The translations under genes and the position numbers were made by a program. A stretch of 24,950 nucleotides of DNA, taken from NCBI GenBank assembly GCA_031415135.1, contig JANORB010000036.1, forward strand, positions 1-24,950, given 5' to 3'. This stretch comes from LGRD01 sp031415135. Lineage in GTDB: Bacteria; Pseudomonadota; Gammaproteobacteria; Burkholderiales; Burkholderiaceae_C. The notes under the pieces are model-generated. The model saw only the letters and a list, made by a program, of their open reading frames with translations, was not told the DNA's origin and ran no database searches. Below, one piece after another: positions 7,596 through 14,951 of this stretch (positions are counted from its first letter, which is position 1; each line of letters starts with the position of its first letter).

Positions 7596-8553
7596 TCTGG
7601 TCGATGCGGGCCATTACCTCAGGCGTCAGTTTGGGCAGCACGTCCACCGCCGCCAGGTTGGACTGCAACTGGCCCAGGTTCGACGCGCCGGTGATGACGC
7701 TGCTGACGCGCGGATTCCTGGCCACCCACGCAATCGCCAGCTGCGCCACGGTGCAGCCCAGCTCGGCCGCCACGCCCTCGAACTGCTGAACCGCGGCCGC
7801 CTTGGCGGCGTCGCTCAGGCTCGTCTTAAGAAAGTCCATGCCTTCCATCGCGCCGCGGCTGCCGGGTGGAATGCCGCCCTTGTACTTGCCCGTGAGCAAG
7901 CCGCTGGCCAGCGGGCTCCAGGTGGTCAGGCCCAGGCCGATGTCCTCGAACAGGCGCAAATACTCCTGCTCGACCCGCTTGCGGTGGAACAGGTGGTACT
8001 GCGGCTGCTCCATCACCGGCTTGTGCAGGTGGTGCTTGTCGGCAATCTCCCAGGCGGCGCGAATCTCGGCGGCGCTCCATTCGCTGGTGCCCCAGTACAG
8101 CGCCTTGCCGCGGGTGATCATGTCGCTCATGGCCCACACGGTTTCTTCGATCGGCGTGTGCGGGTCGGGCCGGTGGCAGTACACCAGGTCGATGAAGTCC
8201 AGCCCCAGGCGCGCCAACGAGCCGTCGATCGCCTGCATCAGGTACTTGCGATTGAGCGTGTCTTTGCGGTTGGTGGCGTGGCCGTCGCGATCGAGCCCCC
8301 AGAAGAACTTGGTGGAGACCACGTAGTTCAGCCGGGGCCACTTCAGCGCCTTGAAGGCCGCACCCATCACCACCTCGCTCTGCCCCTTGGCATAGACCTC
8401 GGCGTTGTCGAAGAAGTTGACGCCGGCGTCCATCGCCGCGGCCATCATCTCCTTCGCCGCGCCGGTGTCGACCTGGTTGTGATAAGTCACCCAGGAGCCG
8501 AGCGACAGTTCGCTGAGCTGAAGGCCGCTGCGGCCAAGACGTCGGTATTGCAT
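7573..8553 (-). CDS. Aldo/keto reductase, voltage-gated K+ channel beta-subunit-like
   Basis: 326 residues, full length. NAD(P)H-dependent carbonyl reductase of the TIM-barrel family. The catalytic tetrad is D49, Y54, K82 and H127 (FFDNAEVY, STKFFWG, YCHRPD). The start YRRLGRSGLQLSELSLGSW and the C-terminal cofactor segment SSVITGASNLGQLQSNL are typical of the KCNAB/YghZ subgroup. The physiological substrate is unknown; related bacterial enzymes reduce toxic aldehydes such as methylglyoxal. Convergent with murU (23-nt overlap of coding ends) and divergent from the membrane-protein gene to its right. The start is the only ATG that fits the family's N-terminus; the ribosome binding site is weak. 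Confidence 0.93.
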   Translation of the reverse strand: MQYRRLGRSGLQLSELSLGSWVTYHNQVDTGAAKEMMAAAMDAGVNFFDNAEVYAKGQSEVVMGAAFKALKWPRLNYVVSTKFFWGLDRDGHATNRKDTLNRKYLMQAIDGSLARLGLDFIDLVYCHRPDPHTPIEETVWAMSDMITRGKALYWGTSEWSAAEIRAAWEIADKHHLHKPVMEQPQYHLFHRKRVEQEYLRLFEDIGLGLTTWSPLASGLLTGKYKGGIPPGSRGAMEGMDFLKTSLSDAAKAAAVQQFEGVAAELGCTVAQLAIAWVARNPRVSSVITGASNLGQLQSNLAAVDVLPKLTPEVMARIDQISAPLAG

Positions 8554-8593
8554 GGGCGTATTCCGGATCGTGGATCAGCGAACCATGTTACCG

Positions 8594-8616
8594 ACAAGTC
8601 GACGGGGCCGACTTGT
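8594..8616. promoter_or_regulatory. Inverted repeat in a divergent promoter region
   Basis: Perfect 8-bp arms ACAAGTCG/CGACTTGT with a 7-nt spacer, in the 143-bp gap between the divergent aldo/keto reductase and membrane-protein starts. It could be an operator for a dimeric regulator or a 5'-leader hairpin. No regulator gene is adjacent. Confidence 0.35.
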
Positions 8617-8683
8617 TGGTGATCGTCGGCAAAAAAAGTGGCCAAGTCCACGCCAAGGCCTTTTCATAGTGGCACGGCTTGGC

Positions 8684-8689
8684 TATCGT
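8684..8689 (+). promoter_or_regulatory. Candidate -10 box for the membrane protein
   Basis: TATCGT ends 7 nt before a GTG codon that begins a clean hydrophobic N-terminus. It is the weakest of the four sites with this spacing, but it supports the GTG over an upstream in-frame TTG. Confidence 0.3.
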
Positions 8690-8696
8690 GTGCAGC

Positions 8697-9449
8697 GTGA
8701 AAACAATCAGCCTTCTGTTGACGCTGCCGTTCATGCTGGGCCTGGCGCTGGGCCTGCACTGGCTGCTGACGCGCGCGGCCAAGGCCTTGGCGTGGTCGGC
8801 CCAGCCGCTGGCCACCGGCGAGGCCGAGGCCTGCCGCTACGAGCGCCGCGTTTATCACACCGCCCACACCGAGATGCTGCAGGTGATTGCGCTGGCCGTG
8901 GGCGCCGGGCTGCTGTTCTGGTGCGCCTTGCAATGGGGCCCGCGCTGGCTCTGGACGCTCGGGCTGGTGGCGCTGGCGGGCGCGGTGGCGCTCGACCTGT
9001 TGCGCTGGGAACGTGTCTCGGCGAGCGCGAACTTCCTCTGGTCGCAACGCGGCCTGCGTGGCAGCGTGACGCAGGTCGCCATCGAGCGGATCGAGGAACT
9101 CTCGGTCGAAGAAGAAGACGTTGGCGGCTTCACGCTGAGGCACGGCACGCACAACCGCTTGTGCCGCCTTGGCGTGTTGTTGTCCGACCAGCAAAGCGTG
9201 GAACTGCCGTGGACCGACGCCGCCACCGGCCTGGACGACGTGGAAGCGATGGCCAACCACCTGCGCGCGCGCCAGCTGATCAGCAGCGATGGGCAGTCGC
9301 TTCAGCGGGCGGCGGACCAGGCCACCGCGGCGGCCCGCGCCGCCGCGCAGCAGCCCTCCAGCCACGACGCTGAAATGCTGCGCGAACTGAAGCGGCTGCG
9401 GCGTGGCGCACTGGCGCCCGACCTGCCCAAGGCGGCCCCGCGCAAGTAG
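8697..9449 (+). CDS. Uncharacterised membrane protein
   Basis: 250 residues; family not recognised. N-terminal membrane segment at about residues 3-22 (ISLLLTLPFMLGLALGLHW), then a soluble stretch, then a hydrophobic hairpin at roughly 60-100 (VIALAVGAGLLFWCALQW and WTLGLVALAGAVALDLL). The remaining ~150 residues are soluble and begin like a PH-type or similar beta-rich domain (VSASANFLWSQRGLRG ... GVLLSDQQSVELPW). The tail is Ala/Gln-rich and ends in a basic segment. Start GTG is chosen because the hydrophobic helix begins there; TTG at 8679 or GTG at 8688 would add three to six residues. No Shine-Dalgarno. It lies 93 nt upstream of pepP on the same strand. Confidence 0.7.
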   Translation: MKTISLLLTLPFMLGLALGLHWLLTRAAKALAWSAQPLATGEAEACRYERRVYHTAHTEMLQVIALAVGAGLLFWCALQWGPRWLWTLGLVALAGAVALDLLRWERVSASANFLWSQRGLRGSVTQVAIERIEELSVEEEDVGGFTLRHGTHNRLCRLGVLLSDQQSVELPWTDAATGLDDVEAMANHLRARQLISSDGQSLQRAADQATAAARAAAQQPSSHDAEMLRELKRLRRGALAPDLPKAAPRK

Positions 9450-9542
9450 CGCGCTGCGCCCGGGTTCGGGCCGGAGCCGGCGCTTCTCGCGAGCGGGTCG
9501 ATACTTCGGCCAGCACACCGCCGCCGACCAATCAGTGAACCC

Positions 9543-10943
9543 ATGAAGCTCGCGCACCCGTCCTCCGTCCACACTGAGCGTCGTTCGCGCCTGGCCCGCT
9601 CCATCGCCCAGGCGGGGGGCGGTCTGGCAGTGATCCCGACCGCGCCCGAACGCCAGCGCAACAGCGACAACGACCACCCTTACCGGCACGACAGCCATTT
9701 CCATTACCTGACCGGGTTCGACGAGCCCGAGGCCTGGTTGCTGCTCGACGCCGACGGCCGCAGCACCCTGCTGTGCCGCGCCAAGAATGCCGAGCGTGAA
9801 ATCTGGGACGGCCAGCGGCTCGGCCCCGAGGCCGCGCCCGCAGTGCTCGGCGTCGACGACGCGCACGGCCTGGACCGGCTCGACCAGTTGCTGCCCGAGC
9901 GGCTGGCCAACCAGAGCGCCGTGTGGTTTCCGTTCGGTGTGCACGCCGGCTTGCCGGCCCAGCTGGAGCGCTGGCTCGCCAGCGTGCGCGGGCGCGAGCG
10001 CAGCGGCGTGGCGTGCCCCCGGGCGCAACGCGACCTGGGCGCCCTGCTGGCCGAGATGCGGCTGGTGAAAGACAGCACCGAGCTGGCGACGATGCGCCGC
10101 GCCGCGCAAATCTCGGCCGGCGCGCATGCCCGCGCGATGCGGTTTTGTGCCGAGCGCCACCGCGCCGACCCGCTGGGCGGCGTGCGCGAATTCGAGATCG
10201 AAGCTGAACTGCTGCATGAGTTTCGGCGCCATGGCGCGCAGGGGCCGGCCTACACCAGCATCGTTGCGGCGGGCGCCAACGCCTGCGTGCTGCACTACGC
10301 CGCCGGCAACACCGAACTGCGCGCGGGTGAGCTGTGCCTGGTCGACGCCGGCTGCGAGCTGGATGGCTACGCCAGCGACGTGACACGCACCTTTCCGGCC
10401 AGTGGCCGCTTCACACCGGCGCAGCGCGAGCTGTACGACATCGTGCACGCGGCGCAGGAGGCCGCCATCGCCGTGACCCGCCCCGGCGCGCGCCGGCTCG
10501 ATGCGCACCATGCCGCCGTGCGCGTGCTGGCCCAGGGCATGCTGGACAGCGGGCTGCTGGACCGCGCGGTCGTCGGTGATGTGGAGGCGGTGATCGAGTC
10601 GGCGGCGTACCGCAAGTTCTACATGCACGGCACCGGCCACTGGCTGGGGCGCGACGTGCACGATGTCGGCGACTACCTGGCGCAGGACGAGGCGCCGGTG
10701 GCGCAGCCCGACGGCACCGGCGGCAGCGTCGTCAAGAAGCCGTCGCGCGTGTTGCAGCCCGGCATGGTGGTGACGATCGAACCCGGCCTCTACGTGCGCC
10801 CGACCGAGGGCGTGCCCGAGCGTTTCTGGAACATCGGCATCCGGATCGAGGACGACGCGGTGGTGACCGTGGGCGGCTGCGAGCTGATCAGCCGGGGCGT
10901 GCCGGTGGCGGCGGCGGAGATCGAAGCGCTGATGCGAGCGTGA
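9543..10943 (+). CDS. pepP: Xaa-Pro aminopeptidase (aminopeptidase P)
   Basis: 466 residues. Cytoplasmic dinuclear (Mn) M24B peptidase that removes an N-terminal residue preceding proline. Residues 5 to ~135 form the aminopeptidase P N-terminal domain (HDSHFHYLTGFDEPEAW), followed by the pita-bread catalytic domain from ~180. Metal ligands are D268 (VDAG), D279 (SDVTRTFP), H366 (HGTGHWLG), E413 (TIEPGLY) and E436 (RIEDD), with HDVGDY following the histidine. Compared with E. coli PepP, the spacing between the histidine and the first glutamate is about 18 residues longer, caused by a loop around 381-400 (PVAQPDGTGGSVVKKP). In related Burkholderiales pepP commonly precedes ubiH; here the two are separated by the polyamine operon. 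Confidence 0.95.
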   Translation: MKLAHPSSVHTERRSRLARSIAQAGGGLAVIPTAPERQRNSDNDHPYRHDSHFHYLTGFDEPEAWLLLDADGRSTLLCRAKNAEREIWDGQRLGPEAAPAVLGVDDAHGLDRLDQLLPERLANQSAVWFPFGVHAGLPAQLERWLASVRGRERSGVACPRAQRDLGALLAEMRLVKDSTELATMRRAAQISAGAHARAMRFCAERHRADPLGGVREFEIEAELLHEFRRHGAQGPAYTSIVAAGANACVLHYAAGNTELRAGELCLVDAGCELDGYASDVTRTFPASGRFTPAQRELYDIVHAAQEAAIAVTRPGARRLDAHHAAVRVLAQGMLDSGLLDRAVVGDVEAVIESAAYRKFYMHGTGHWLGRDVHDVGDYLAQDEAPVAQPDGTGGSVVKKPSRVLQPGMVVTIEPGLYVRPTEGVPERFWNIGIRIEDDAVVTVGGCELISRGVPVAAAEIEALMRA

Positions 10944-10949
10944 GCGCCC

Positions 10950-11008
10950 CCAGGCCGACGACTACGTCGTCCGCCCCCCGAGGGGGATGAGCAAAGTGGC
11001 AGAGCCAC
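10950..11008. repeat. Tandem hairpin element between convergent pepP and amine-oxidase genes
   Basis: Three inverted repeats lie in series: GACGAC/GTCGTC around TAC (10957-10971), CCCCC/GGGGG around GA-containing spacer (10975-10986), and GTGGC/GCCAC around AGA (10996-11008). The C/G-run hairpin flanked by short palindromes resembles intergenic repeat elements common in GC-rich Burkholderiales. It lacks a T-run. The last 14-16 codons of the FAD gene lie inside it, so the repeat seems to have supplied that protein's C-terminus. Confidence 0.45.
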
Positions 11009-12653
11009 ATTTCCTCGTGAGCCGCTGGCCCGCCGCATGGCCGTGGAACAGCGCCTCCTCGAACACCGAGTAGCCCGACAGGTCGCTGTGCGCAAAGCAC
11101 ACCCGGCCGGGGGTGGCGGCCAGGGCGCTCAGTGCGGCGCTGCTTCGAACCCCCGGCAGCGGAATGCTCATCGCGTGGCCGTAGCGCATCAGGTCGACCT
11201 GCCTGAGCTTGGTGGCCAGGTCAGGGTGGGCGCGCGCCAGATCCAGCACCACCGCCCGGGCCCAGGTCGACCAGGGCTGGTTCAACAGCCGGGCCCGCTG
11301 CGATTGCAACTGCTGCGCGGAGTCGCCGCCCAGCGCCCAGTAGGCGGTGAGCACGGTCGGGCCGGGGTGCGGCCGGGTGCTCTGGTGCATCGCGTCGATA
11401 TAACCGAGCGCCGCCGGCTCGGCGTCGTACAGCACGTTGTCCCACGCCGGCGGCGCACCGCCGCGGTCGATCAGCGGCTCGCCCAGGTGCAGGTTGGCCA
11501 CCAGCCACGGGGCATGGCGCATCTGTGCCACGGCATGCGCCAGCGCCTGCGGCACCGCGGCCAGCATGCGGGCGGCGACGAACAACGGAACCGCGAGCAC
11601 CACCTGCGCCGCCGTCCAGCGCTCGGCGTGCCGCAGCGCCACATTCCAGACATCCACAGTCACGTCGTGCCGGCCTTCGTCGACGCGCATCACCACCATG
11701 CCGGTGTGCAGGCGCTCGCGCAGTGGTTCGGCCAGGCGGCGGCTGATCCAGGCGTTGCCTTCGGGCCAGGTCAGCACACCCTCCCGATTCTCGACCTCGT
11801 CGCCCGGGGCGTGAAAGCCGTGCCGGCTGGCGAAATAGTGCAGGCCGGCCCAGGCCGACACCTGCGCCGCGCCGGCGCCGTAGTCGTCACGGCAGCAGTA
11901 GTCCAGATACCAGCGCAGCGCCGGTGCGCGCAAGCCCTGGTGGTCGAGCCACTGCGCCAAGGTCACGCCATCGAGCCGTGTCAACTCGGGGCTCCAGGCC
12001 GACCGCGCGGTCGGCATGCCGAAGGCGCCGCCCTGGGCCGCCTGAGCCACGGCGGCGCCGAACTGCCGGTACTGCGCCAGCGTGTCGGCGCGCTGCGCCG
12101 GCGCCAAGGCCTCGATCGGCGGCAGCAGGCCTTCATGCCATTGGCCGCCGATGAACAAACGCTCCTGCGGGCTGTGGCACAGGTGGCGCTCGTCGTAGAC
12201 CGCGTGGCCGGCGCGGGTGCTGCGCAGCCCCAGTTCCTCCAGCAGCGCGATCACCTCCAGCGCCCGCTCACCCGGCAGCGGCAGGTAGTGCGCGCCGAGC
12301 GGGCAGGCCATGCCGCCCATCATGTGGCCCCGGCTGTTGCCACCGGCGCTGTCTTCGAGCTCGAACACGCGCACGTCGTCCAGGCCGGCCTGAGTCAGCG
12401 CGCGCGCCGCCGCCAGGCCGGCAATGCCCGCGCCGACCACGATCACAGCGGCGCGCCGCCGCACCGCCGGCGCGGGCCGGTTGCCGGACTTCGCGTCGCT
12501 GTGCGGGTCGCGCAGCCGGTGGCCGCGCTCATGCTGCGCGCCGACCCAGCCGCCGCTGTAGCGCGGCGCGTCGTCGTGCCGGCAGCCGGCCCAGGGCAGG
12601 CCGGCGGCGGCCGCGAGCATGGCGCGGCGGCGAACGGCATGCACGGCGCTCAC
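10962..12653 (-). CDS. Exported FAD-dependent amine oxidase-like protein
   Basis: 563 residues. Flavin oxidoreductase of the amine oxidase superfamily: dinucleotide motif VVGAGIAGLAAARAL at residues 72-86, FELEDSAGGNSRG at 97-109, and the C-terminal FAD segment SGYSVFEEALFHGHAAGQRL. The N-terminus is RRRAMLAAAAGLPWAGC (residues 8-24), which reads as a Tat-type signal with a possible lipobox cysteine C24, fitting a cofactor-loaded enzyme sent across the membrane. The start is GTG, overlapping the speE-like stop by 4 nt (GTGA), so the genes are translationally coupled. The substrate is not visible; the neighbourhood suggests a polyamine or a polyamine-derived product. The last ~16 residues come from a repeat element and are probably not functional. 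Confidence 0.88.
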   Translation of the reverse strand: MSAVHAVRRRAMLAAAAGLPWAGCRHDDAPRYSGGWVGAQHERGHRLRDPHSDAKSGNRPAPAVRRRAAVIVVGAGIAGLAAARALTQAGLDDVRVFELEDSAGGNSRGHMMGGMACPLGAHYLPLPGERALEVIALLEELGLRSTRAGHAVYDERHLCHSPQERLFIGGQWHEGLLPPIEALAPAQRADTLAQYRQFGAAVAQAAQGGAFGMPTARSAWSPELTRLDGVTLAQWLDHQGLRAPALRWYLDYCCRDDYGAGAAQVSAWAGLHYFASRHGFHAPGDEVENREGVLTWPEGNAWISRRLAEPLRERLHTGMVVMRVDEGRHDVTVDVWNVALRHAERWTAAQVVLAVPLFVAARMLAAVPQALAHAVAQMRHAPWLVANLHLGEPLIDRGGAPPAWDNVLYDAEPAALGYIDAMHQSTRPHPGPTVLTAYWALGGDSAQQLQSQRARLLNQPWSTWARAVVLDLARAHPDLATKLRQVDLMRYGHAMSIPLPGVRSSAALSALAATPGRVCFAHSDLSGYSVFEEALFHGHAAGQRLTRKCGSATLLIPLGGRTT

Positions 12654-14212
12654 TCGTGCACCTTGCCCCATTCCTGCTCGAAGGTCTGCACCAGCACCTG
12701 GTTCGACAGGCGGTTGACCTCGGTCGGCACCCGCGCCATGTCGGGCGGGAAATCGAACAGCGCCGGCAGGCCGGCCAGCGTCAGGAATCTCAGCCCCGCT
12801 GGCAGTTCGGCCGGCAGCTTGTACGGCCGGTGGCTGGCCAGCATGAAGCCCCACTCGCCAAAGCTCGGCACATGGGCGTGGTACGGCGTGGCGGCCAGGC
12901 CGGCCGCCTCGATCGTCGTCGCCACGGTCCAGAAGCTCTTGCGCGCGATCAGCGGCGAGGTGGTCTGCACCACCGCGTAGCCGCTGGCGCTCAGGTGCTG
13001 GTCGACCAGCTTGTAGAAGCTGGTGGTGTAGAGCTTGCCGATGGCGAAGTTGGTCGGGTCGGGGAAGTCGACGACGATCACGTCGAAGCGGTCGGCGTTC
13101 TGTTCCAGCCACGCGAACGCATCCGCATTGACGATGCGCAGCCTGGGCGACCGCAGCGCGTCGGCGTTGAGCTGGCGCAGCGCGGGCTGGGTCGAGAACA
13201 GCCGGGTCATGTGCGGGTCGAGCTCGACCAGCGTGACCTGTTCGACGCCGCCGTGCTTGAGCACCTCGCGCACCGCCATGCCGTCGCCGCCGCCCAGCAC
13301 CAGCACGCGCTTCGGGGCGCCGTGGGCCGCCATCGCCGGGTGCACCAGCGCCTCGTGGTAGCGGTACTCGTCGCGCGAATGGAACTGCAGGTTGCCGTTC
13401 AGGAACAGCCGCACACCGGCCTTTCCCGACGTGACCACCACGCGCTGGTACGGGCTGGTTTCGCTGTGGATCACGTTGTCGACATAAAAGCGGTCTTCGG
13501 CCCAGTGGGTGATGCGGTCGGCGTATGCAAAGGCCGCCAGCAGCGCCAGCACCGTCAGCGCGCAGGCGACCGCATGCGCGCCGGCATGGCGCAACTGGCC
13601 GCGAAACAGCACCAGCGCCCACACCGCCACGGCGGCATTGAGCAAGCCGAAGAACAGCCCGGTGCGGATCAGCCCCAACTGCGGCACCAGCACCAGCGGG
13701 AACGCGATCGACACCACCAGCGCGCCGAGGTAGTCGAAGGTCAGCACCTGCGAGACCAGGTTCTTCAGCGCATAGCGGTCACGGAACTGGTGCTTGAGGA
13801 TGCGCATGACGAGCGGAATCTCCAGCCCCACCAGCACGCCCACCAGCATCACGCAGGCATACAGCGCGAAGCGAAACGACGGCGTGGCCACCGAGTGCAG
13901 CGCGAACAGCGCCGCCGGCATCAGGCCGCCCACCAGGCCGACCAGCAATTCGATGCGCAGGAAATTGGCGATCAACTGGCGCTCGACAAAGCGCGACCCG
14001 TACGAGCCCACCCCCATCGCGAACAGGTAGGTGCCGATGACGGTGGAGAACTGCAGGATCGAGTCGCCCAGCAGGTAGCTGGCCAGCGCGCCGGCCGCCA
14101 GTTCATACACCAGCCCACAGGCGGCGACGACGAAGACCGAGGCGAGCAGCGCCACTTCGGCGGGGCTCACTCGCGTGACCGGGGGTGGCGTGCCGTCGAA
14201 AGTGGCCGCCAT
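12650..14212 (-). CDS. Membrane-embedded SpeE-like polyamine aminopropyltransferase
   Basis: 520 residues. Residues ~18-230 carry about seven hydrophobic segments (for example VALLASVFVVAACGLVYEL and FALYACVMLVGVLVGLEI). Residues ~240-460 form a spermidine synthase fold: YQ at 255-256, YH at 285-286, the SAM/dcSAM motif VLVLGGGDGMAVREVL (GGGDG at 307-311), ELD at 330-332, and the catalytic aspartate region VVDFPDP (D382, D385). Expected reaction: transfer of an aminopropyl group from decarboxylated SAM to an amine at the inner face of the membrane. The active-site segment reads DFPDPTNF rather than the DxTDPxGP of soluble SpeE, so putrescine may not be the acceptor. It follows vapC by 11 nt and is coupled to the amine-oxidase gene. 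Confidence 0.9.
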   Translation of the reverse strand: MAATFDGTPPPVTRVSPAEVALLASVFVVAACGLVYELAAGALASYLLGDSILQFSTVIGTYLFAMGVGSYGSRFVERQLIANFLRIELLVGLVGGLMPAALFALHSVATPSFRFALYACVMLVGVLVGLEIPLVMRILKHQFRDRYALKNLVSQVLTFDYLGALVVSIAFPLVLVPQLGLIRTGLFFGLLNAAVAVWALVLFRGQLRHAGAHAVACALTVLALLAAFAYADRITHWAEDRFYVDNVIHSETSPYQRVVVTSGKAGVRLFLNGNLQFHSRDEYRYHEALVHPAMAAHGAPKRVLVLGGGDGMAVREVLKHGGVEQVTLVELDPHMTRLFSTQPALRQLNADALRSPRLRIVNADAFAWLEQNADRFDVIVVDFPDPTNFAIGKLYTTSFYKLVDQHLSASGYAVVQTTSPLIARKSFWTVATTIEAAGLAATPYHAHVPSFGEWGFMLASHRPYKLPAELPAGLRFLTLAGLPALFDFPPDMARVPTEVNRLSNQVLVQTFEQEWGKVHE

Positions 14213-14223
14213 TTGAGGACCGT

Positions 14224-14658
14224 TCAGCCGATGAGCGGGTTGCGCACCGTCAGGCTCGGGAAACGGTTGAAGTCGCGGTCGGCCGACCAGAGTTCACGCA
14301 CGCCATGCTCAAGGCAAATCGCGGCAATGCGGGCGTCATGCACCTGCCCGGCGATCACGCGGCTGGTGATCAACAGCTCCTGCAGCACCGCCCAATGCTT
14401 TGCGCCCTCGTGCAAGAGCACCAGCGAAGGCGAGGCCAGCCAGGCCGACACCTGCTCGCTCGCCTGCGCGAGGGTCGAAGCCGGCTTGAAGGCCCGGTTG
14501 TTGGTCACCACGCCGTAGAACTCATGAAGACAGGGCCACGGAATAGACCATGTGGATCCCGAGGACGCGAGCGCAGCAATGGCTTGGTGGGCTTTGACAT
14601 GAAAGGTCGATTCGCGCCGATGTGCGTAGACCAGCAGATTCGTATCGATGGCGATCAC
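14224..14658 (-). CDS. vapC: PIN-domain RNase toxin, VapC family
   Basis: 144 residues. PIN-domain toxins cleave RNA, often tRNA or rRNA. Acidic metal ligands are in place: D5 (MIAIDTNLLVYA), E46 (LHEFYGVV), D108 (HDARIAAI) and D127 (WSADRDFNRF), so the active site looks intact. The start is GTG, which overlaps the vapB stop in a GTGA arrangement (4 nt), the usual coupling in TA pairs; an upstream ATG in the same frame would run back into vapB. The product ends 11 nt before the speE-like gene, so toxin transcription probably reads into it. Confidence 0.93.
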   Translation of the reverse strand: MIAIDTNLLVYAHRRESTFHVKAHQAIAALASSGSTWSIPWPCLHEFYGVVTNNRAFKPASTLAQASEQVSAWLASPSLVLLHEGAKHWAVLQELLITSRVIAGQVHDARIAAICLEHGVRELWSADRDFNRFPSLTVRNPLIG

Positions 14659-14903
14659 CCGCCACGGCCCTCGTACATCAGCGCACGTTTCTCTTCCCAC
14701 GACGCCTTTTCGTACTCAGACAGGACGCCTGGCGTTCCCACCGCCACCTGCCGCAGCTTGAATGGCTTGGCCTTGGCATTGCGCTCGGCCACCACCTTGC
14801 GCAGACCCTGCTCGACGAGCGAACGCAGCGTTTCGCCATCACGCGCGGCTATTCTGCGGACCTGGTCGAGCAAGGGGTCGGGAATTTCAAGCGTCGTCTT
14901 CAT
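14655..14903 (-). CDS. vapB: Ribbon-helix-helix antitoxin, VapB family
   Basis: 82 residues. The N-terminal MKTTLEIPDPLLDQVRRIAA is a ribbon-helix-helix DNA-binding start, followed by the second helix (GETLRSLVEQGLRKVVAE). The C-terminal part, with YEKASWEEKRALMYEGRGG, is the expected toxin-binding tail. Good ribosome binding site CGGAGGG before the ATG. Role: neutralises VapC and, with it, represses the operon by binding the palindrome directly upstream. The cassette lies inside an operon of unrelated polyamine/membrane genes and looks like an insertion. Confidence 0.92.
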   Translation of the reverse strand: MKTTLEIPDPLLDQVRRIAARDGETLRSLVEQGLRKVVAERNAKAKPFKLRQVAVGTPGVLSEYEKASWEEKRALMYEGRGG

Positions 14904-14914
14904 CGCACCCTCCG

Positions 14915-14934
14915 ATATGGGTACCCATATTGTA
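14915..14934 (-). promoter_or_regulatory. vapBC promoter and palindromic operator
   Basis: ATATGGGTACCCATAT is a perfect 16-bp palindrome (14915-14930). On the minus strand TACAAT (a near-consensus -10, 14929-14934) abuts and overlaps its edge by two bases, so transcription would start inside the palindrome, about 20 nt before the vapB ATG. This is the classical geometry for autorepression by an RHH antitoxin. It is AT-richer than anything around it. Confidence 0.75.
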
Positions 14935-14951
14935 GTGCCCCGATCCCCCGA

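Noticed and set aside
12654..13622. Upstream extension of the amine-oxidase frame into the speE-like gene
   Set aside because: It would overlap almost the whole aminopropyltransferase coding region in another frame; the GTGA junction gives a natural start.
12656..14518. Plus-strand open frame of 620 codons opposite the SpeE-like gene
   Set aside because: Low-complexity His/Gln/Arg-rich translation with no motif; mirror of a real gene.
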